The notes beneath the pieces were generated by a model. It was given only the letters and a program-made list of their open reading frames with translations. It ran no database searches and was not told the DNA's origin. 46,110 nt of DNA from Acidobacteriota bacterium (GTDB taxonomy: Bacteria; Acidobacteriota; UBA4820; DSQY01). Position numbers and translations under genes: made by a program. Position 1 is the stretch's first letter; each line of letters starts with the position of its first letter. This document shows, piece by piece, positions 15,598-22,774 of the stretch. The DNA lies in NCBI GenBank assembly GCA_021833665.1, contig JAKBES010000003.1, forward strand, positions 1 to 46,110, written 5' to 3'.

Positions 15598-16863
15598 TCA
15601 GACGGCAAAAAGGCAGAGGGCACCTGCCGCGGCCAGAGTGGCGAGGAGGGCCAAGCTCATGACCCCCGTTCTGCGGTCCGCGAAACTCATGGCGTAGATC
15701 CCCTTCACGACGTTGTTGCTTGCCGCCGCGATGGTGATCCCCGCGGCCGCCACGTGCAGGGTCGTAGAGGCCCCCGCGGTCTGGGTCAGGCCCATGATGA
15801 AAGGATCCACGTCCGTGACCCCCATGATGCCCGCCAAGGTATAGACACCGGCACGGCCCAGGTAGGTAACCACGAGGTTGGTGATCACCAGCATGGCCAA
15901 AAAAATCAGGGCGAAGAAGAAGGCCGCCTTCAGCTCCAGGGGGTTTCGCGCCACCCACTCTCGCTCGACCTTTTTGGACGTCTCGTCGGGTATCCTCGAC
16001 CACAGCCATCCCCCCAGAATGGCCGCCGCGGCCAGGAGGCCGAAAGGAATCCCCAAGGTCTCCAGGAGCTGGGGTTTGAACACGCCCACGAGGATGGCGA
16101 GCCGCACGTACATCACGCCGGAGGCCACGAGGATCCCGCCTGAGAAGAGGTGGGGCTCTGACTCCCGTGAGGCGCGCTTGGCCAGAACGACGGTTGTTAC
16201 CGTGGAGGAGTAAGCCCCGCCGAGGACGGCCGCCAGCAAGATACCGCCCTTCTGTTTGGTCACGCGCTGGAGCAGATAGCTCCCGTAGGATACGGTGCTC
16301 ACGGCCACCACCACGAGCCAGGTCTTGAAGGGATTGAGGGCGAAAGGGGTGAAGGACTGGTCGGGCACCACGGGCAGGATGACGGCGCTGAGCAGGAGAA
16401 ACTTCGTCAGGGTGACGACCTCCTCGGGCTCGATGCGGGTCGCCAGGTTTTCCAGCCACTCCTTCAGCTCCAGCAGGAGCATGCTCACCACGGCCAGCGC
16501 GGCCCCGATCCAGACGTGCTCCTGTTGGACCAGCACGCCCAGCATGTAGGTGCCCAGCCCCGTGATCTCCGTGGTCATTCCCGCCCCGTCCGACGTGCGG
16601 AGCTTGTGGCGGTAGGACAAGAGGAGGAAGGCCCCCACGACGGCGAGGCCCAGGCTCACGGCCAGGACGTCCTTCCCCGAAATGAGCGAGATGGCGTACC
16701 CCAGGAGGCCGATGAGGGGGAAGGTTCGGACCCCTCCGAAGGCGTAATGGGAACCGTGCGCCTTGCGCTCCTCCCGCTCCAGCCCGATGATGAACGAAAG
16801 AAAGAGCACGATGAGGATCTTCATGCCCTCTGGCGGTAACAGGTCCGAGCCGAACTTGAACAT
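15598..16863 (-). CDS. MgtC/SapB-DUF4010 family membrane protein
   Basis: A 421-residue polytopic membrane protein. The first about 130 residues match MgtC/SapB (SFIIGLEREERKAHG and GGVRTFPLIGLLGY), and the rest matches DUF4010 (GGAYSSTVTTVVLAKRA; ASNNVVKGIYA near the C-terminus). About twelve hydrophobic helices. MgtC proteins of other bacteria are tied to magnesium limitation and virulence; the longer MgtC-DUF4010 form is common but uncharacterised. It stands alone, with more than 300 bases to the next gene downstream of its start. A 7-bp inverted repeat (15574-15580 with 15591-15597) touches its stop codon and may act in termination. Confidence 0.88.
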   Translation of the reverse strand: MFKFGSDLLPPEGMKILIVLFLSFIIGLEREERKAHGSHYAFGGVRTFPLIGLLGYAISLISGKDVLAVSLGLAVVGAFLLLSYRHKLRTSDGAGMTTEITGLGTYMLGVLVQQEHVWIGAALAVVSMLLLELKEWLENLATRIEPEEVVTLTKFLLLSAVILPVVPDQSFTPFALNPFKTWLVVVAVSTVSYGSYLLQRVTKQKGGILLAAVLGGAYSSTVTTVVLAKRASRESEPHLFSGGILVASGVMYVRLAILVGVFKPQLLETLGIPFGLLAAAAILGGWLWSRIPDETSKKVEREWVARNPLELKAAFFFALIFLAMLVITNLVVTYLGRAGVYTLAGIMGVTDVDPFIMGLTQTAGASTTLHVAAAGITIAAASNNVVKGIYAMSFADRRTGVMSLALLATLAAAGALCLFAV

Positions 16864-17010
16864 CCCCTCCTCCCGGAAACTACCACAAGCTTACGGCCAT
16901 GAAGGCCATCGCCGCAAGGCGGACGCCCCTCGGACATAGGCCCACGCCAAGAGGCGAAGCCCGGGGGGACGTTGAGGGAGCGGTAAGGGGGTTGGGGGAT
17001 CAGGAGACTC

Positions 17011-17042
17011 GGGGACTGGGGGACTAGGGAACTGGGGGACTA
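17011..17042. repeat. Degenerate octamer array, four copies of GGGRACTR
   Basis: Four consecutive 8-base units that differ only at positions 4 and 8. A second, C/T-rich octamer array lies about 80 bases further on (17121-17144). Confidence 0.85.
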
Positions 17043-17120
17043 GGGCGGCCATGACGGGGTCACGGAACAGGACCGAGTGCCGCGCGTGTGATTCTACATG
17101 CCTTCCTTACTTCACTTCAC

Positions 17121-17144
17121 CGGCTTCCTAACTTCCTCACTTCC
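17121..17144. repeat. Degenerate octamer array ending in CTTCC
   Basis: CGGCTTCC, TAACTTCC, TCACTTCC in tandem, flanked by weaker units (CCTTACTT, CACTTCAC before it). Same period as the neighbouring array but a different unit. Confidence 0.7.
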
Positions 17145-17169
17145 TGGACGTTCCGGCTTCCGAGCGTTC

Positions 17170-17601
17170 TCACTTTTTCCCCTCTTCGTACCCCTCCACG
17201 GCGAAGAGGATGGCCTGGTCGAAGAAGTGGACGATCTGCCGGTACAGGTTCAAGGCCTGGTACAGGTTCACGGTGGAGTCGAAAACCCCTTGCTCCAAGG
17301 CGTGTTGCCACAGAACCGATCGGGCGAGCTGGATGGCCTGGATAACCATGGCCAGGGACACGCCTTCCTTCCTGCGCCGCCGGCCCGTATCCCGAAAATG
17401 CTCCGCGATGATCTCGTGGCGCGGCTGGTCCAGATACGTTCCGATCTCCTCGTAGGCTTGCCGTATGTGGTCCAGGAGCTGGCCCTCGGGAATGCGGAGG
17501 TAGTCCGCCATACCTTCTTCCTTGTGCAGGCGCTCCAACCAGCGGACGGCCAACTTGTCCGCGCCGCCCTCGATCATTCGAATGAGGTTGTTCATGTCCA
17601 C
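17170..17601 (-). CDS. RsbRD N-terminal-domain protein
   Basis: A 143-residue all-helical protein that looks like the stand-alone N-terminal domain of RsbRD-type stressosome co-antagonists: WLERLHKEEGMADYLRIPEGQL, the HFRDTGRRRRKEGVSL linker and the ending NLYRQIVHFFDQAILFAV. In RsbR proteins this globin-like or helical domain senses a signal and is followed by a STAS domain; here the STAS half is absent. GGGAGG lies five bases before a GTG start at 17601; an ATG two codons later (17595) is the alternative. It begins 14 bases after the SelW-like selenoprotein gene, so both should be on one transcript. The domain call rests on memory of the family pattern. Confidence 0.75.
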   Translation of the reverse strand: MDMNNLIRMIEGGADKLAVRWLERLHKEEGMADYLRIPEGQLLDHIRQAYEEIGTYLDQPRHEIIAEHFRDTGRRRRKEGVSLAMVIQAIQLARSVLWQHALEQGVFDSTVNLYQALNLYRQIVHFFDQAILFAVEGYEEGKK

Positions 17602-17615
17602 GGCCGCCTCCCGCT

Positions 17616-17843
17616 TCAGGTTTTTCGAGCCTTGATCATGGCCACCACGTCTTCGTCCTCGGGGAACTCGCCGGTCCTCTTTTTCGAGTAGAGCAGCTCT
17701 CCGTCCACGGCCACTTCAAACACACCCCCCGAGGAGCGGAGGAGCTCCGCTCGAAGGCCCGTTTCGTTTTCGATCAGCACCGCCAGACCGGCGGCCCTGG
17801 GGAAGTAATTTCAAGTTCCGCAGTATTCGATGGTGACGCGCAT
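17616..17843 (-). CDS. SelW-like (Rdx family) selenoprotein with in-frame UGA
   Basis: A 75-residue protein if the UGA at 17811-17813 (codon 11) is read as selenocysteine. The N-terminus reads MRVTIEYCGTU, giving the CxxU redox motif of SelW/SelT/SelH-like thioredoxin-fold proteins, where it replaces CxxC. The rest follows the family: a helix, then GGVFEVAVDGELLYSKKRTGEFP, which matches the SelW segment FEVxxxGxLxxSKKxxG, and a final helix VVAMIKA. GGAGG lies about six bases before the ATG. A hairpin right after the UGA has the form of a bacterial SECIS (listed separately). The frame stays open for 64 codons after the UGA. Ordinary gene finders would miss it or call it truncated. selA, selB and selC are not in the window. 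A pseudogene with a nonsense mutation is the alternative, but UGA falls exactly at the selenocysteine position. Confidence 0.88.
17775..17799 (-). promoter_or_regulatory. Bacterial SECIS-like hairpin after the UGA codon
   Basis: Starting 15 bases after the UGA, GCCGCC (17795-17790) pairs with GGCGGT (17784-17779) around the loop GGTCT. An outer CAG/CTG pairing (17799-17797 with 17777-17775) extends the stem past one G-G mismatch. Distance from UGA to the loop (about 21 bases), a short loop and G in the first two loop positions agree with the published bacterial SECIS pattern. Confidence 0.65.
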
Positions 17844-17868
17844 GCTAACCTCCAAGCCGGGAGCAGAG

Positions 17869-17884
17869 GAATGTCCCGACATTC
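17869..17884. promoter_or_regulatory. Perfect palindrome upstream of the selenoprotein gene
   Basis: GAATGTC-CC-GACATTC, two 7-base arms around a 2-base centre, 26 bases before the selenoprotein start codon. The position and symmetry fit a dimeric repressor site, but no regulator gene is adjacent and no -10/-35 pair is clear. Confidence 0.4.
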
Positions 17885-17905
17885 GCCGCCCACGCCCTGC
17901 CTCTC

Positions 17906-17936
17906 CCCGCTTCCCGGTTCTCGCTCGGGAGGCGGG
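17906..17936. repeat. 11-bp inverted repeat between CoA-transferase and selenoprotein genes
   Basis: CCCGCTTCCCG and CGGGAGGCGGG pair over eleven positions (one G-T) around a 9-base loop. It lies 40 bases after the CoA-transferase stop. It may end that transcript, though no T-run follows on the minus strand. Confidence 0.55.
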
Positions 17937-17975
17937 AAAGGGGTCTGCTACCCGCTCCCACGCTTCCCTTCTCCC

Positions 17976-19271
17976 CTAGATCAAATGCCTCTCTCGGGCT
18001 TCTTGTTCCAACATGTCCCTGAAGTCCGGATGGGCAATCCCGACGAGAGATTTGGCCCGCTCCTGAAGGTTCTTGCCCCACAGGTTGGCCACGCCGAACT
18101 CGGTCACGACGTAGTGAACGTCGGCCCGTGTGGTCACGACCCCCGAGCCTTCCTTGAGCTTGGGAACGATGCGGCTCATGGTGCCCTTTTTGGCCGTGGC
18201 CGGGAGGGCGATGATGGGTTTCCCGCCCTTGCTGGCCGCGGCGCCCCGGATGAAGTCGAGCTGGCCCCCGAACCCGCTGTAGATGTAGGGCCCGATGGAG
18301 TCCGAGCAGACCTGGCCCGTGAGGTCCACTTCGAGGGCCGAATTGATGGCGATCATGTGGTCGTTCTGGGCGATGATGAAGGGGTCGTTGGTATGGTCCA
18401 CGGGATGGAGTTCAAAGAGCGGATTGTCGTGGACGAAGTCGTAGAGGTTCCGGGTGCCCAGGATAAACGTGGAGACCACCTTGCCGGGATGGAGCGTCTT
18501 GCGGGTGCCCGTGATGATGCCCTGCTCCATGGCCCGCATGAGGCCGTCGCTGATCATCTCCGTGTGGATGCCCAGGTCGCGCTTCCCCTCCAGGAGGGCC
18601 AGGACCGCGTCGGGAATGCCGCCGATGCCCATCTGGAGCGTGGCACCGTCGGGGATCATCTCGGCGATAGTGGCGCCGATCTTCTTCTCCACGTCCGAGG
18701 CCGCTTTCCCCGTCAGTTCCAGGAGGGGGAGGCTCGTTTCCACGATGCGGCTCGCCCTGGAAACGTGGATGAAGGAATCGCCCAGAACCCTTGGCATCTG
18801 GTCGTTCACCTGGACGATGAGGGTCTTGGCCATCTCCACCGAGGCCTTGTTGGCCATGACTTCGAGGCCGAGGCTCATGAAGCCGTGGTCGTCCGGAGGG
18901 GAGCACTGGACCATGGCCACGTCCACGCGGCACGCCCCCAGCCTGATGGCCTTGGGGATCATGTGCAGGTGGATGGGAACATACGCGGAACGGCCATCGT
19001 TGACGGAGACCCTGTCCGCGGGGCCTACGAAGAGTGAGTTGTGGTGGAAGGCCTTCTCCATGCCGGGCTTGCTGAGGGGGTCCTCGCCCATGAGGAGCAC
19101 GTGAGAGAGGTGCACGTTGTGCAGCTCACCGGAGCGGGCCGCCAGGGCCTCCATGAGAGTGAAAGGCGCCGCGGCATTGCCGGAGATCCAAACCCAGTCT
19201 TCCGACTTGACGCAAGACACGGCCTCCCCCGCCGTGCATAGTTTTGCCTTGTAATCGTCCATCCAGGCCAT
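17976..19271 (-). CDS. Acetyl-CoA hydrolase / CoA-transferase family protein
   Basis: A 431-residue class I CoA-transferase, close to 4-hydroxybutyrate/acetate CoA-transferases in length and pattern. The N-terminal half has VWISGNAAAPFTLMEAL; the C-terminal half has LQMGIGGIPDAVLALL and the catalytic glutamate in INSALEVDLTGQ, followed by GGQLDFIRGA, which binds CoA in this family. It would move CoA between acyl-CoA and a carboxylate such as acetate; the actual acids are unknown. It starts three bases after the alanine dehydrogenase stop, with GGGAGGG as its ribosome binding site, so the two form an operon, perhaps for converting alanine or pyruvate carbon to acetate (inference). Confidence 0.92.
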   Translation of the reverse strand: MAWMDDYKAKLCTAGEAVSCVKSEDWVWISGNAAAPFTLMEALAARSGELHNVHLSHVLLMGEDPLSKPGMEKAFHHNSLFVGPADRVSVNDGRSAYVPIHLHMIPKAIRLGACRVDVAMVQCSPPDDHGFMSLGLEVMANKASVEMAKTLIVQVNDQMPRVLGDSFIHVSRASRIVETSLPLLELTGKAASDVEKKIGATIAEMIPDGATLQMGIGGIPDAVLALLEGKRDLGIHTEMISDGLMRAMEQGIITGTRKTLHPGKVVSTFILGTRNLYDFVHDNPLFELHPVDHTNDPFIIAQNDHMIAINSALEVDLTGQVCSDSIGPYIYSGFGGQLDFIRGAAASKGGKPIIALPATAKKGTMSRIVPKLKEGSGVVTTRADVHYVVTEFGVANLWGKNLQERAKSLVGIAHPDFRDMLEQEARERHLI

Positions 19272-19274
19272 GGG

Positions 19275-20399
19275 TCAACCCTCCCTCAGGAGCTTGCTCA
19301 AGTCGTCCGGGTCGTTCGTGATGTAGTGGCTTACGAGATGGCCCTCGTACGTGTAGCAGCCCCTCTGAAGGCGCGGCCAGAAGCGCATGGTGTCCTTGAG
19401 GCCTTTCTGCTGCATGCGCTTGAGGAAGGGGAGGAGGGCGTAGGTGAGGGCGTGGCTGCTGGTCCGGGCCACGTAGGAAGGGCAGTTGGGCACGGCGAAG
19501 TGGAGAACCCCCTCGCGGACAAAGACGCCTCCCGTGGGCCCTTGCAGGCGGGTGGTCTCCACGCAGCCGCCCTGGTCGAAGGAGAAGTCGAGGATGACGC
19601 TGCCCGGCCTCATCTTCTGAACCATGTCCAGCGTCACGACGATGGGGGCCACCTCGCCGGGCACCAGGACCGCGCCCACGAGGACATCGGCGAAGGCCGT
19701 GAACTTCTCCAGGTTCTCCTTGGTGGCGTGAGCCGTCACCACTCGCCCGTTGAAGTGCCGGTCGATGGACTCCAGCCTCGTCTGGGCGATGTCGAGCACG
19801 TAGACACTGCACCCCATACCCAGGAAGCCCCGCGCGGCATGGTATCCGATGGTGCCCGCACCAAGAATAACCACGTCCGCCGGAGGAATGCCGGGCGCCC
19901 CGCCCATGAGGATGCCGATGCCCCCCGAGGTCGTCTCCAGCAGCCGCCCGGCGATTTGGGGGGCCATCTTGCCTGCGATTTCCGAGGAGACTTTAAGGAT
20001 GGGAAGGGTCCCGTCGCGCTCCTGGATGATCTCGTAGCCTAAGGCGGTGATTTTCTGGCCTGAGATAAGCGCATGGAAGGCCTCACCTCGCACCGCAAGG
20101 TGCCAGAAGGCCATGACCCCCGTTCCAGGCTGGAGGATCTCCAGCTCTTGGGCGTTGGGGCGGCCGATCTTCACCACCATCTCGGAGCGCCCCAGGACCT
20201 CCTCGTGCGTGTAGACGACCGTGGCCCCGGCCTTGCGGTAGGCCTCGTCCAGGAACCCGGCGGAGGCGCCCGCTCCGCTCTCGACGAGCACCTGGGCGCC
20301 CTCGTCCACAAGCTCCCGGACCCCAGCGGGTGACATGGCGACCCGCTTTTCCTCGCAGTTGGGCTGGCCCTCGCACTCTTTGGGAATACCAAACCACAT
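19275..20399 (-). CDS. ald: Alanine dehydrogenase
   Basis: A 374-residue NAD-dependent enzyme of the alanine dehydrogenase / transhydrogenase-alpha family: L-alanine + NAD gives pyruvate, ammonia and NADH. Substrate-site residues expected from the family are visible: the Arg of EKRVAMSPAGV, the Lys of VVKIGRPNAQE, the His of FWHLA, and the Asp in FSFDQGGC. The NAD motif is GAGTIGYHAARGFLGMG. The N-terminal loop is longer than usual and carries two cysteines (KECEGQPNCEEK). The start at 20399 gives the canonical MWFGIPKE; frames that continue upstream would cross the promoter. Followed by the CoA-transferase gene. Confidence 0.9.
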   Translation of the reverse strand: MWFGIPKECEGQPNCEEKRVAMSPAGVRELVDEGAQVLVESGAGASAGFLDEAYRKAGATVVYTHEEVLGRSEMVVKIGRPNAQELEILQPGTGVMAFWHLAVRGEAFHALISGQKITALGYEIIQERDGTLPILKVSSEIAGKMAPQIAGRLLETTSGGIGILMGGAPGIPPADVVILGAGTIGYHAARGFLGMGCSVYVLDIAQTRLESIDRHFNGRVVTAHATKENLEKFTAFADVLVGAVLVPGEVAPIVVTLDMVQKMRPGSVILDFSFDQGGCVETTRLQGPTGGVFVREGVLHFAVPNCPSYVARTSSHALTYALLPFLKRMQQKGLKDTMRFWPRLQRGCYTYEGHLVSHYITNDPDDLSKLLREG

Positions 20400-20540
20400 G
20401 GCGCCCCCCTTTCCTGTCCTTCGCTCCTCGTCCCTGGGACCGCGGTGCTCCAGGGCCATACTCCAGCATTTTAGGCCCGCCCACTGCCGAGACTTCCCTG
20501 GACACGGTCCAGCCCTTCTCCCTGGGGCGGAGTTCACTTA

Positions 20541-20569
20541 AGTATATCATCAGTCCGATGCACCGGTAA
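20541..20569 (-). promoter_or_regulatory. Candidate sigma-70 promoter for ald
   Basis: Reading on the minus strand: TTACCG (20569-20564), 17 bases, TATACT (20546-20541). The -35 is weak. It would give a leader of about 135 bases before ald. Confidence 0.4.
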
Positions 20570-20606
20570 GGCCTTGAGGACCAACCGGCTTGTAGTCCCT
20601 TCGCAT

Positions 20607-20636
20607 TTGACCCCCCGCGTGCACCTCGCGTATAAT
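20607..20636 (+). promoter_or_regulatory. Strong sigma-70 promoter for the RsbW-STAS operon
   Basis: TTGACC (20607-20612), an 18-base spacer, and a perfect TATAAT (20631-20636). Transcription would begin about 20 bases before the RsbW-like start codon. Confidence 0.75.
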
Positions 20637-20662
20637 GCGGTGCTGGAGGAAGCCCGTGATTT

Positions 20663-21160
20663 GTGGACCCACCCACCGGGGAACCGTCGGAGTCGTCCGT
20701 GTGTGACGCACGCCGGGCCCGCATTCATGTGCACCTCCGGGTCCCCTCGGACTTGCGCTTCACGGATCTGTTCCACCTGGTTCTGGGGCAACTGGCCCAC
20801 GAGATCCAGATCCCCGAGGAGCGCATGGACTGGGTGACCCTCTGCCTTCGCGAGGCCGTGAATAACGCCGTCCTCCATGGCAACAAGAAAGACTCGTCCA
20901 AGTTCATCGAGGTGGAAATGGACGAGGTGGAGGGAGAATTCGTGATGACGGTATGGGATGAAGGCCCCGGGTTCAATGTGTCCGTCCTGGGCGATCCCAG
21001 GAACCCGGAGAACCTTTTCCGGCCCAACGGCCGGGGCATTTTTCTCATCCGCCAGCTCATGGACCACGTGGAGTTCATACATGACAGCAGGGGGCGCTTC
21101 GGCCTGGAGATGAAGATCGCCCTCTCGAAAAAGGACAAACAGGAGGCCGCGAATGAATGA
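20663..21160 (+). CDS. RsbW-like anti-sigma factor / serine-protein kinase
   Basis: A 165-residue GHKL-fold protein (HATPase_c_2 type). ATP-site motifs are present: the N-box LREAVNNAVLHGN, the G1 box WDEGPGFN and the G2 box NGRGIFLIRQL. Proteins of this type bind a sigma factor and phosphorylate a STAS antagonist, which in turn is reset by PP2C phosphatases. The start is GTG at 20663, with GGAGGA about 12 bases before it; a somewhat shorter protein is possible, since the first 20 residues are not conserved. The stop overlaps the STAS gene by eight bases. No sigma factor gene is adjacent. Confidence 0.9.
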   Translation: MDPPTGEPSESSVCDARRARIHVHLRVPSDLRFTDLFHLVLGQLAHEIQIPEERMDWVTLCLREAVNNAVLHGNKKDSSKFIEVEMDEVEGEFVMTVWDEGPGFNVSVLGDPRNPENLFRPNGRGIFLIRQLMDHVEFIHDSRGRFGLEMKIALSKKDKQEAANE

Positions 21161-21491
21161 CAGGATCTACGAGAAGGACGGCGTCACCATCCTGGAGCTC
21201 AAGGGGACCATCACGCTGGGCAGCGGCGACGTGACCATGCGGGACAGAATCAAGGAACTGCTCGCTCAGGGCAAGAAGCAGATCGTCATCGACCTCGGCG
21301 AGGTGTCCTTCATGGACTCCACGGGTCTGGGCGAACTGGTGGCAGCCTACACCTCGGCCCGCCATCAGCAGGCCCACCTGAAGCTCGCCAATTTGACCAA
21401 GAAAATCAAGGATCTCCTGGCCATCACCCAGCTCGCGGCCGTCTTCGAGAGCTACGAATCCCTGGGCGATGCTATTGCTTCTTTCAAATAG
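21153..21491 (+). CDS. STAS-domain anti-sigma factor antagonist
   Basis: A 112-residue single STAS domain (SpoIIAA/RsbV type). The phosphorylation site is in VSFMDSTGLGEL (Ser56, with Thr57 beside it), as in active antagonists. It is translated with the RsbW-like kinase upstream, its natural partner. The two PP2C enzymes at 1647-4472 and 6059-7981 are candidates to dephosphorylate it. The -35 of the promoter for the next gene lies within its last codons. Confidence 0.93.
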   Translation: MNDRIYEKDGVTILELKGTITLGSGDVTMRDRIKELLAQGKKQIVIDLGEVSFMDSTGLGELVAAYTSARHQQAHLKLANLTKKIKDLLAITQLAAVFESYESLGDAIASFK

Positions 21492-21503
21492 CCGTCCTAC
21501 AAT
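21475..21503 (+). promoter_or_regulatory. Sigma-70 promoter for the HU gene
   Basis: TTGCTT (21475-21480), a 17-base spacer, TACAAT (21498-21503). The -35 is inside the end of the STAS gene. Predicted transcription start is about 50 bases before the HU ATG. Confidence 0.6.
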
Positions 21504-21561
21504 CCCGGCGGTCGATGGCGGCGACCGAGCGTAACCGCCGCGCTATGGGGAGGTTGTGTCG

Positions 21562-21825
21562 ATGATCAAGGCGGATATCGTGCTAGAAGTGGCCAGGGTG
21601 GCCAATGTCCCGAAGCAAAAAGCGCAGGAGTCGGTGGACATGGTCTTCAACGCCATTCGCGACGCTCTCGCGGAGGGACAGAAGGTCGAATTCCGGGGCT
21701 TTGGTGTCTTTCGCGTCAAAGAGCGAAAGCGCGGCGTGGGCCGGAATTTGAAAACAGGAGAGGCCGTGCAGATTCCTCCCGGCAAGACCATCAAGTTCAA
21801 GCCATCCAGCCGCTTCTTTGACTGA
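21562..21825 (+). CDS. HU/IHF-family DNA-binding protein
   Basis: An 87-residue nucleoid protein that bends DNA as a dimer. The helical dimerisation region is followed by the beta-arm signature FRGFGVFRVKERKRGVGRN, with the conserved IPPGKTIKFKPS ending. ATG at 21562 lies seven bases after GGGGAGGT; a GTG two codons earlier is too close to that site. It may be closer to HU than to IHF, which the sequence alone does not settle. The downstream protease gene overlaps its last codons if the TTG start there is used. Confidence 0.95.
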   Translation: MIKADIVLEVARVANVPKQKAQESVDMVFNAIRDALAEGQKVEFRGFGVFRVKERKRGVGRNLKTGEAVQIPPGKTIKFKPSSRFFD

Positions 21826-22774
21826 CGATTCCTCCAATCCCCCTTCGGAGCCCGAGCTCCGGGCGTGGGAAGGCCATGCCAAAATGCCCCGAGGGGAGGC
21901 CGAGCCCATCACCCGGTGGCACGTCCTCCTCGCGGGGCTTACGGTGTGCACGACCATGCTGGCGGGAGCCAGCTTGGATCCGCTCTATTCGGACTTGGGC
22001 CCCGTCGCCCTGACGAGCTTGGCGCTGCATCACCCTTCGGTCTTTCTCGCCGGCCTGCCTTTCTCCCTACCCCTCTTGTTCATTTTGGGCGTCCACGAGA
22101 TGGGGCATTTCGTGACGGCGCGATGGTACGGCATCCGCGCGACGTGGCCCTACTTCCTCCCGGGCCCCCCGGTGTTCTCCCTGGGGACCTTCGGCGCGTT
22201 CATTCGCCTGAAAGGTGCTATCCCCACGAGGGGCGCCCTTATGGACGTGGGCGTGGGGGGACCGTTCTGGGGATTCCTGGCCAGCATGGCCGTGGCAGCC
22301 TCAGGGTTCATCGCGGCCAAGGCGGGGTACCACGCGCCTGCGGACTTGGGCATGGACGTGAACCTGCCCCTAGCCTACAGGGGCCTCCAAACGCTCATCC
22401 TGGGGGACCCGCGGGGAACCCTGACCTATTTCGAGAACCCTATCCTGCTTGCGGCATGGCTGGGCCTCTTCATCCAGGGCCTCAACCTGCTCCCCGTGGG
22501 CCAGCTGGACGGAGGCCACGTCCTATACGCCTTCGCCAAGGCCCGCCACCGCTGGGTGAGCACGGCCATCGCCGTGGCCCTGCTGGCCTACGCCCTGGTC
22601 CAGCCCCAGTGGATCGTTTGGGCCGCCCTCCTGTTCTTCGTTTTGGGCCTGCGCCACCCCCCGACCCTCTACGACGACGTCCCCATGACACCCAGGCAGG
22701 TCGCCCTCGGGGTCGCCGCCGCGATCATCTTCGTCCTCTGCTTCCTCCCCGCCCCCTTCACGAGCTTTTCCTAG
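21818..22774 (+). CDS. Site-2-protease-like (M50) membrane metalloprotease
   Basis: A membrane zinc protease with about six to eight helices. The active site HEMGH is at residues 93-97 (ILGVHEMGHFVTARWYGI) and the third ligand is in NLLPVGQLDGGH. There is no PDZ domain, as in the smaller family members. Proteins of this group cut membrane-bound anti-sigma or signalling proteins, but the target here is unknown. The start is uncertain: TTG at 21818 overlaps the HU gene, giving 318 residues with an acidic N-terminus; ATG at 21884, with GGAAGG ten bases before, gives a protein 22 residues shorter. Confidence 0.9.
   Translation: MTDDSSNPPSEPELRAWEGHAKMPRGEAEPITRWHVLLAGLTVCTTMLAGASLDPLYSDLGPVALTSLALHHPSVFLAGLPFSLPLLFILGVHEMGHFVTARWYGIRATWPYFLPGPPVFSLGTFGAFIRLKGAIPTRGALMDVGVGGPFWGFLASMAVAASGFIAAKAGYHAPADLGMDVNLPLAYRGLQTLILGDPRGTLTYFENPILLAAWLGLFIQGLNLLPVGQLDGGHVLYAFAKARHRWVSTAIAVALLAYALVQPQWIVWAALLFFVLGLRHPPTLYDDVPMTPRQVALGVAAAIIFVLCFLPAPFTSFS

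Larger units (their letters stand above)
16864..17169. other. 306-base gap between MgtC-like and RsbRD-like genes
   Basis: No gene is supported here. The gap holds an array of four 8-base units at 17011-17042 (GGGGACTG, GGGGACTA, GGGAACTG, GGGGACTA) and, at 17121-17144, three units CGGCTTCC, TAACTTCC, TCACTTCC, with looser copies on either side. The rest shows no promoter or hairpin that I would defend. Confidence 0.7.

Noticed and set aside
17616-17843. Pseudogene or frameshifted SelW
   Set aside because: The only interruption is one UGA, exactly at the selenocysteine position, followed by a SECIS-like hairpin; the frame is otherwise clean.
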